64,000 bases of DNA from Corinectria fuckeliana. Its lineage: Eukaryota; Ascomycota; Sordariomycetes; Hypocreales; Nectriaceae. Positions 57,368 through 64,000 of the stretch are shown piece by piece. The position numbers and the translations under genes are program-made. Below the pieces are notes generated by a model. The model was not told the origin of the DNA. It searched no databases and saw nothing but the letters and a program-made list of their open reading frames with translations. Location of the stretch: assembly GCA_019137255.1 (NCBI GenBank), contig WPDH01000013.1:186001-250000 (forward strand), given 5' to 3'. Position 1 is the stretch's first letter; each line of letters opens with the position of its first letter.

Positions 57368-58339
57368 ATGGTAGCCGAAGCTGTGGCGCAACAGTGGCGC
57401 AATCCAAGCGACGTCTTGTCGATTCAGCGCGCTATTGCTCAACTTTAAGGTCATTGAGGATGAGCACCGCCTCAATGGCGTCCCCGTCATTGACTGGGTT
57501 TGGATTGCTAGTTGGATATCCATTGCAGTCCAGGTCTCCATATCCATAATTCCCTGGGCTCTCTCGGAGCTCGGAGAGTGCAACATGGCAGCCTTTTCTG
57601 ATAACTGCTTCTGGAACCCTTCTCTCCCTCCTGGGAGGATCTCTGCCCTGGTGGAGCGCGGAGAAATGGCCAAGTCCCAGGCGAGGCGGCTCAACGATCA
57701 CACCAACTCAAGAAAACGGTTATCGACATGCAGTCACCATTCTTGGACACCGAGGAGTAGGATTGGATCTTGAGATTTTGGCGGCTGGCACTAGAGCAAC
57801 GCCTTCCTCGCCTCTAACACGTATTCTTTCCGCTCCTTTCGCAATCCTTGGGCTGGCTCTTTTGGTTACAGTGGCCGGTCTGAAGGAGCAGACATGGTGT
57901 TAGTAGTTTCCTTTCCCCTTTTCCCCCTTTCCCTTTTCCTCTTTTTGAGTTGGTCAAACTCGCTAATATTTGTTGCTACCCAGATCTCCTGGGGGTAGGG
58001 CATCTCGGTAGCGTTCAAAATATTGTCGCGAGCGCAGTACCTAGACAGCCATCCGCACTTGGTTTTCGCCTCGAATGGGTTGACGTTGTGCGAGGCAAAT
58101 CCGTGTCAGAGGTCCTCAAAGCAGCCGAAACCAAATTCCCTTCTGTGGGCGCATCTCTGATGCCAATCTTTTTCCCCGCCTCCTCAAGTTCTATGCGGGT
58201 TGCCTCACCGGATGTCCCTTTCTGGCAGGAAGTCAACGAACGAGGGCATCAAAGAGACCGGCATGGTATTAGAGTCGACGACATTCCATACACTACACCA
58301 TTTCCGGGCCAAGAACAACAAGACGATTCAACGCAGTGA
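57368..58339 (+). pseudogene. Relic of a fungal polytopic membrane protein
   Basis: The start codon at 57368 opens MVAEAVAQQWRNPSDVLSI, the N-terminus of a conserved family of fungal membrane proteins that I recognise but cannot name. After about 26 codons the frame ends in a TAA near 57446, and the central region expected in the family is missing. A second frame (from about 57450) continues PVIDWVWIASWISIAVQVSI, shifts by one base near 57590, and then matches the family's C-terminal half (GTLLSLLGGSLPWWSAEKW, GLDLEILAAGTR). A family-type intron is preserved: GTTAGT donor at 57899, CCAG acceptor at 57983, giving YLLGVGHLGSVQNIVAS after splicing. The stop is at 58337-58339. Internal deletion plus frameshift make this a pseudogene; it converges on the HET relic. 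Confidence 0.72.
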
Positions 58340-58565
58340 CTACAGAGACATCAACTTTACCTAACGTCAACTGAAAAACAAGGGTTGCAACCTTATCATA
58401 CTTCATAGCTTGGTATGACATTGATCTTGTCAAAACCAAAAACCTAGTCATTGTCATTCTTCGATCCGCTCTGACCGCTCACAACTTCAAGGCGGATGCC
58501 ACGGAGGTATACTTGACTTACCCTCTGCCAAGAAAATGGGCAATGATATTGGGCAATCAACTGCT

Positions 58566-61313
58566 TTACAAAATACACCATTCCTCCTGATGAGCCCAGA
58601 CGCCAGGAACCTCAGGCTCCGGTGTTGCGGCTCGTGCTGGTTGCACTAGTCGAACGTGCTGGGATATGTGTCTCTCGTTTTCGTTTCGCAGCACGCGGAC
58701 AAGTGCCCCGTAATCGCCTCGAAAGATAATGGCCAAATCATTAATCTGTTCTTGTTCGATATAGTCTTGCCAGGTACGGAGCCTTTCTTGTGCAGATGCA
58801 ATCGTCCCATCATCTGGCACAAGTCCGACATGAAACCAGGACGCAGTGTATGCCCCCCCCTACCCGGCCCAGAGGACAAAGAGTCAAGACCTCATCGTGG
58901 CTATCGGCATTGCTTCTTGTCTGAGGAAGAAGCATCTCAGAAAAGCATCTACCGAGCCTCTCTATCCAAGTGAATGGCCCTCGGATTGCTCTCAACCACA
59001 TCACTTGAGCCGCCGGGCTTTCCAGCGACTACATCAGCTTGAGAAGTAGCTCGACTGCGCGGCGGCGTGTTAGGTGAGGATCGTTGCTGTGCTTGCCGAG
59101 TCCCTAGTCGGGCAGATCCCTGCACTTGCGGAAGTCGAACGGTCAGATTTCGGTCCAAGAACGATCGAGGTGCCCAGCTGTGTGTCGTTAACCTTGGTGA
59201 ATTCCAAAAGATGATGGAGACGGGGAATTCGTCCACTTTCGACAAAAGTACCCCCATCCTTTTCAGATGACAAGCGTTAGTGTAGCGTCGAGTGTTGATA
59301 CCCAGCTTCCTCATACAGCGCACGCTAGATCTCTGGCCGTCCACGGAATCAAGCCATTCTCTCAACCTCCAGTTCATCGTGGGTATCTCCACAATATCCT
59401 TCAAATCAATACCCAATATGGCTCCCACACAAACGCTCTCGTCGTCAAGTTGACTGGTTGTTCTGGATCTGAGGCCTCCACATGCTTCCGCAAATGAAAT
59501 TTAATACACGGAAGGACGGCTATGGAGACGTGCTGCCTGAAGTGCTGCCCCACGAACGCTGGTAACAGAATTGAAAGCGTGTCTAAAGACAGGACGGGTT
59601 TTTTGTATGCCAACGTCAACCTTGACATGCGAATCGTCGTCGTCGAACTCGTAAGAGGTGTCGTGATGGGCAAGAAACAGACGCCAATCCTCCTCGATGG
59701 CATAGTCGTATATATTATCCCGCAGACTCTGGATTGCATCTTGACGTAGTTCCTCTTGATCAGCATCTGATTGTTCCGGCAGGTTGGCATACCTGCTGAG
59801 GTCGTCCCGCGGTGCGGTGGCCAGAGCACGTATTAGCCGCATGGCACTGAGACACGACCGGAGTCTCTCATCCGGAAGCTCCTTGAGATAGCCCGGAATT
59901 GCTTGAGAGCTTTTCCGAGAGACGGGATTCGTGAGGTCCTCGCTAGATATGATTCTGTCTGCAAACCTGAAAGTAGAGACGTTGGGCTATATTGCCTTCC
60001 AACAGAGTCCACACTCTAGTCATCCAGGGTGAGTACTGGATGCGCATGAGTGCTTCGAACAACCCTATGTTTCCCTTGCATATCTGGAGAGAGCTATCGA
60101 GTACTAGGACCTTGTCGGCCCAGCTAAATGTCTGAGCGATCCGAGTAATGGCGACTTGACGGTCCCTGACGTATGGGCTGCCCATCGGTATACCTAAGGA
60201 ATCGATCTAAAAGGGGACAGGCGCCTGGTCGGCCCCGTATAGAGAATTTACTAGCTTCTGTATGTGGCGGAGCTGGCAGAGGCAAAGGCGATTCCTCCTC
60301 GGGTTGCTGAGTCCGCCTGACCAGACGTGCGAGATTGCAACATAGCGTATGTCGAGGCCACCCGTCCCGCCGGCCTGGACAATCCGTGGATGTCGGTCCT
60401 CTGCAACCTCCGACGCATCGACTACGACACTTCCTCCGTTTCGGATCGCGGATACGATGCTTTGTACGGGCGGCCCCATCTCGGGGCAAGCGTGACGAGG
60501 GCATTCCCGCCGGGGGCTCGTCCGGTAGGTGCGGTAGTTGAGTTGATGGGCGAGACAGCCTGCCTTGTCGTCGCACCTATTGTGTTCCTTTCCGAGGACT
60601 TCTCGGTCGATTCCAGCCAGATAGCAGCGACTCGATAGGTTGCAGAGCTTGGGCAGCGCCGAAATCTCACCCGCGCACCGTCCGGCTTCCTTCATGGCTT
60701 GCTCCAGCGGGGCAAATTCTCAATTCAATTCGGGCCCCGGCGTGTAAAGCCTCAGATACCTGCGTGCATTGGATACATAGTCACCGAGGAGCGCGATGGA
60801 AAATAGGACGCGTACTTGGGCTGACCACTCTGATGTGTCGCCACCGGCTTTCGGAAGCGAGCGCATGCTTTTGTTTGCGATGTCTATTACGCCATGGACC
60901 AAGCCAAGACACCTGTCGATGGTCTCTTCGAGCCTCCTCATCGAGTCTACGTCATCGTGCACCTTCGCCGCCTGCCAATACCAGGCATACCTAGCCAGCT
61001 CCTTCGTGGTGATGCCATCGCCACAGTCAGTAGAGCATACAAAGTCTTTCGGTTCGTAGCAGTAGTTGAGCCGCGGAAAGACTTCTCTCAGCAAACCAAA
61101 GAAGAGCCATGACTGCAGAAAAGCAGCGTGTCGCCGGGATCCCACCGCTTGGGTCGCTAGCTCCTCTAAATAGAAGCCATGCGAGTCTGGGAATCGTTCG
61201 AAGCCTACCCAGCCCTGTGCTTGCTCCGGGTATTCCCACCCAAATTCCGGGCAGAGGAAAGGGATGCTCGGTAAGTTCAGTTTAGACGAGAGCGCCGTCG
61301 GAAGGTGATCCAT
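58566..61313 (-). pseudogene. Broken HET-domain gene (heterokaryon incompatibility type)
   Basis: HET-domain proteins trigger cell death on contact between genetically different hyphae. The N-terminal ORF starts at 61313; the HET signature RYVAISHVWSGGLSNP appears near 60350, then ADKVLVLDS near 60115. Read in one frame, stops interrupt at 60720-60722 (TGA), 60207-60209 (TAG, where the family normally has Trp before IDSLG) and 59501-59503 (TAA). A one-base frameshift occurs near 59965, another stop at 58949-58951 and another frameshift before the last segment, ending at 58566. Conserved C-terminal pieces (CVGAILGIDLKDIVEIP, IIFWNSPRLTTH) are still readable. No restored reading is given. The changes are consistent with loss of function by mutation, possibly including repeat-induced changes. 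Described only. Confidence 0.8.
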
Positions 61314-62171
61314 CGAGCGTGGAGTATGCCAAACTCAGTGGGACTTGAGAGAGTATTGAAACCCAGAGTAGAACTTGCGCCATTCAGAAGGTAACGAATG
61401 TTTGTTAACGAAGAGAGAAAGAAGGGTGAGCACAAACGAGGCACGTATCCTTCACCTGTGCGAAAGCGAATGGAAGGCTTCCGCCCGGAACGGAACAACC
61501 ACGGGTCGCATTGCACATCTTCAACTACCATCCAGCCATTGCTTTAGAAGGGCTTGGCCTGACTGCTCAGCCGGCTTCGTTATTCATAACAGCCCCAAGG
61601 GCAACTAGGCGCTACTAAGACCAACGCCAGTCAGGATTACATCGGCAGGGACCAGCGGAAGACAAAGGCACAAAAAGCATTAGAGTCGAACTTACGGCTA
61701 ACCGATATCTTTGTTACGATGAGAAAGGTATAAAACCAGCTGGTTACTTATCGCGCCGCTGGACAGCTATAATCCTGCAAACTCGAGATGCAGCAACGCC
61801 TTTCGCTTCATGGGGGACGCGCATCTGGACCGACTCATGGATGGCGAGTTTCTGAAGACTGAGCTTAAGCAAATGGAAACACATGTCACGTCAGAAACAT
61901 AGCAGACGCCAGACATGCACAGGACTAACGATTGCTTGGACCGCCTCGGCTCTTTTTTTTACGGTACTATTCGAGCCCATCTTTACAAGAAACACCAAAG
62001 AAAAAAACGCCACTGGATGATTAAATGTACAGAATCCCCAACCCCCGACGACACCTATGCAAGAAACAGCATATCCAACTTTCGTCACCGGCCGTGTGTA
62101 CTCGTCTCGACCATGTTTCTATTAGCCCTGATCCGGCCGTTCTTCCCATGGCGCTGCTTTTCGTCTTCGTA
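61314..62171. other. Intergenic upstream of HET relic
   Basis: Upstream of the HET relic, downstream of the right-edge gene. Small ORFs (61277-61608) have no protein-like signature. No RNA gene is seen. Confidence 0.5.
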
Positions 62172-64000
62172 TTATCGTAACATGTATGAGAGATCTGGAA
62201 GATCTCGGAGAATGTTCGCGACGGCTTCGTCGTCTTTGGAGGCATCTATTTCTGGTAACCGAGGGTGTGGCGAAGTGCGGCATGTCGTGAGTGATGAGCT
62301 CTCCGTTGACACGTCGTTTTCTAGGACTTCTGAAGGTTTTGGCAGAAGTGCCAGCGCCTTTCTTGTAGCAAGTGGGATATCCTTCATCGGCCGTACTGGC
62401 TTGGGGGCACCGTCGCGGAAATCTACGTTCCCAAAGGCCCATGAACTCGGCCTGCTCTTGTCCTTCAAGGGTAGCATTGCTTTGTTGGCAATCGACTCCT
62501 CAGACAAGACCATGTCAAGTGACGAACGTGTCAAACCGGTCCAACTCGTTGTGGATGATTTCGACTGGCTTGTGGGGAGAAACCCATGCGAGGCCGGAAT
62601 ATCCATCGAGAAGCGGCTGGTGTCAGTCCAACTCATGGTCGATGACTTGGACTGACTTGCAGGGATTAGCCCTTGGGAAGGGGGAGCATCGAGGGACGAG
62701 CGAGGAGCGTCAGCCCAATTTGCCGTTGATACCGTCTTCTTCAACGGGCTGCTGACGAACTCGTCCGAGGGAGGAGCAATATCGGTAGGACTGGAGAAAT
62801 CGACCCCGTTTGCTCCCGTGCCAGTCTCTACAATTGCCGCCAGAGAAGGGAACGTCCCATTTTGGTCGACGGTTGGCGAAGAAACCATCTCACCCCAGTC
62901 ATCGTCGTTGTCGTCTTCGTCCTTATCCTCATCGTTCGTACCCTTGCCCTCGCCGCTATCATCCGACTTGGCATTGTTAGGGGGCTGTGCGAGAGGAGAT
63001 GTCGGTGACGCAATCGGCTGAATGATTGAGCTTGGCCGGCCGATAGGCTGCAATGTTGGTGGTCGTGCCGCCGGGGAAGACTTTACCGCTGAGCTGGGTT
63101 CACTGGCAGGTGATGGATACGACCCAGGAGGGGGAATAGTAATCGATGGTGAGGATGTGTGGCCGCTGCTCCACCCAAATGCAGGCGCCGTGGGTGAAGC
63201 TATAGTCGTCTTTGAAAGGGTCGAGGCATGTCTCGAGTGGCTGTTTCGGCTGAGCAGCTCGGCGATTTCCACCTGTGGCGCGGACGAGTCCCAGTTGAAA
63301 ATCTTGCTGCCAGCAGCGCCAGTTCGACGACCAAGCACGACTCGTCCGGCGATCGAGTCCTCCTCCATCCACCGCCTTACAGTATGGATGACCTGGTCAC
63401 GCACCGTCGACGTCCCCCAGCTGATGCGCACGTAGTTCTCGTCGTCGCCCAGGTTGTGTTTCCGGATGGAACCAAAGCGGGAGACGCGGTACCAGGTCTT
63501 GCGCTCGTCAACGGAGGCGAAAGTATCGTCGATGATGACGTCGGGAACGGGTTCTGGTGGGGGAAAGGAGGTGTCTACAGACGGGAAGAGGCCGTCTAAG
63601 TTGGACATGTCGATTGGGTAGGGAACGTGAGGCGGTTTCGGACGTCTGGCCGTTCGGTCTTCTGGTATCTCATGCAGCGTCGTCGGTGAGGCATGGACTT
63701 GACTTAGGGGGGCTTGCCGCAGCTCGTCCTCGTTCCGTGTAGCGCCGTGAGTACTTGTCTCGACTTCCAGCGGCGACTCATGTCGAGTTAACTCAACCAC
63801 AGACAATGGCTCAACCACAGGCGACGGCGTTTCCACGGACAGAAGCTCTACCACGGGCAACACCTTCTCCACCTCCAGCTCCTGCTGCGCGGCCTTCGGC
63901 GGCTTCTCAACGGGTCCAAGATCGAGAGGTTCGAGCTCTGGTTCTGCAGATCTTGGTGCTTGCAGTTCGACGGGCGAGGCGGTGCTCGATGTCTTCCTTA
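62172..64000 (-). CDS. Conserved fungal disordered protein (5' partial)
   Basis: A protein of at least 608 residues, reading from beyond the right edge (the frame is open to 64000). Function is unknown. A short folded-looking block lies at 63310-63560: WYRVSRFGSIRKHNLGDDEN, YVRISWGTSTVRDQVIHTV, RRWMEEDSIAGRVVLG, SKIFNWDSS. Most of the rest is Ser/Pro/Asp/Glu-rich and likely disordered, with a short acidic run (NDEDKDEDDNDDDW). Two imperfect 28-residue repeats each end QSKSSTxSW (about 62505-62730). The C-terminus (DEAVANILRDLPDLSYMLR) looks like a conserved short helix. The N-terminal part repeats VVEL/VVEP. The start is outside the window. Confidence 0.75.
   Translation of the reverse strand, partial: RKTSSTASPVELQAPRSAEPELEPLDLGPVEKPPKAAQQELEVEKVLPVVELLSVETPSPVVEPLSVVELTRHESPLEVETSTHGATRNEDELRQAPLSQVHASPTTLHEIPEDRTARRPKPPHVPYPIDMSNLDGLFPSVDTSFPPPEPVPDVIIDDTFASVDERKTWYRVSRFGSIRKHNLGDDENYVRISWGTSTVRDQVIHTVRRWMEEDSIAGRVVLGRRTGAAGSKIFNWDSSAPQVEIAELLSRNSHSRHASTLSKTTIASPTAPAFGWSSGHTSSPSITIPPPGSYPSPASEPSSAVKSSPAARPPTLQPIGRPSSIIQPIASPTSPLAQPPNNAKSDDSGEGKGTNDEDKDEDDNDDDWGEMVSSPTVDQNGTFPSLAAIVETGTGANGVDFSSPTDIAPPSDEFVSSPLKKTVSTANWADAPRSSLDAPPSQGLIPASQSKSSTMSWTDTSRFSMDIPASHGFLPTSQSKSSTTSWTGLTRSSLDMVLSEESIANKAMLPLKDKSRPSSWAFGNVDFRDGAPKPVRPMKDIPLATRKALALLPKPSEVLENDVSTESSSLTTCRTSPHPRLPEIDASKDDEAVANILRDLPDLSYMLR
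62505..62730 (-). repeat. Two 28-residue degenerate tandem coding repeats plus a partial third
   Basis: Units begin RSSLD, RFSMD and RSSLD and the first two end QSKSSTMSW and QSKSSTTSW. Confidence 0.65.

Noticed and set aside
59943..60185. Separate small gene inside the HET relic
   Set aside because: It is a fragment in the same frame as the ORF upstream, separated only by a TAG codon.

Overview
The window is nuclear DNA of a filamentous ascomycete, most likely a Sordariomycete. The evidence is intron style: dozens of 45-200 bp introns with GT..AG ends and CTAAC/CTGAC-type branch sites just before the acceptor. Gene content agrees: a COMPASS Shg1 subunit, an AA9 lytic polysaccharide monooxygenase, a fungal PDR-type ABC transporter, a fungal Zn2Cys6 regulator and a decayed HET-domain gene. 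Species cannot be decided from the sequence. Gene models below were spliced by hand and every junction was checked for reading frame.

Layout. 1-20 kb is dense housekeeping DNA: eIF2B delta (partial), a small membrane protein resembling a complex I accessory subunit, a giant Hsp90/sacsin-like (GHKL) ATPase with a C-terminal HExxH motif, an MMtag-domain protein, Mediator MED6, the DEAH helicase Dhr1/Ecm16, a PAC3-like proteasome chaperone and calcineurin A. 20-31 kb holds an SDR polyol/ketose reductase, trimethyllysine dioxygenase (carnitine synthesis, 10 exons), a secreted-type Cys-rich single-span protein and a membrane-anchored ubiquitin protease. 31-45 kb starts with a gene-poor 2.9-kb gap, then a TPT/nucleotide-sugar transporter with a 6-nt exon, Shg1 with a very long Arg/Asp tail, an AA9 LPMO, Ugo1, the mitochondrial ferredoxin Yah1 and Rrp15. 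45-64 kb is more accessory: an 11-exon Zn2Cys6 regulator divergent from a 1470-aa PDR transporter, with six NCCCGGA motifs in the shared promoter, then a secreted SurE-type phosphatase, two convergent gene relics (a polytopic membrane protein and a HET-domain gene), and a partial disordered protein at the right edge.

How genes relate. Several adjacent pairs are divergent with short shared promoters (MMtag/MED6, Dhr1/PAC3, SHG1 with its upstream neighbour much further away). The regulator/transporter pair is the best candidate for a functional local circuit. The mitochondrial genes (Ugo1, Yah1, TMLH, the complex I-like protein) are scattered and imply no cluster. AT-rich gaps at 37.7-38.6 kb and 54.2-55.3 kb carry diverged copies of the same repeat with C-to-T/G-to-A type differences, which fits repeat-induced point mutation.

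The strongest leads are the ATPase-HExxH fusion protein, the 6-nt exon, the regulator/transporter promoter motif and the relic/repeat zone.
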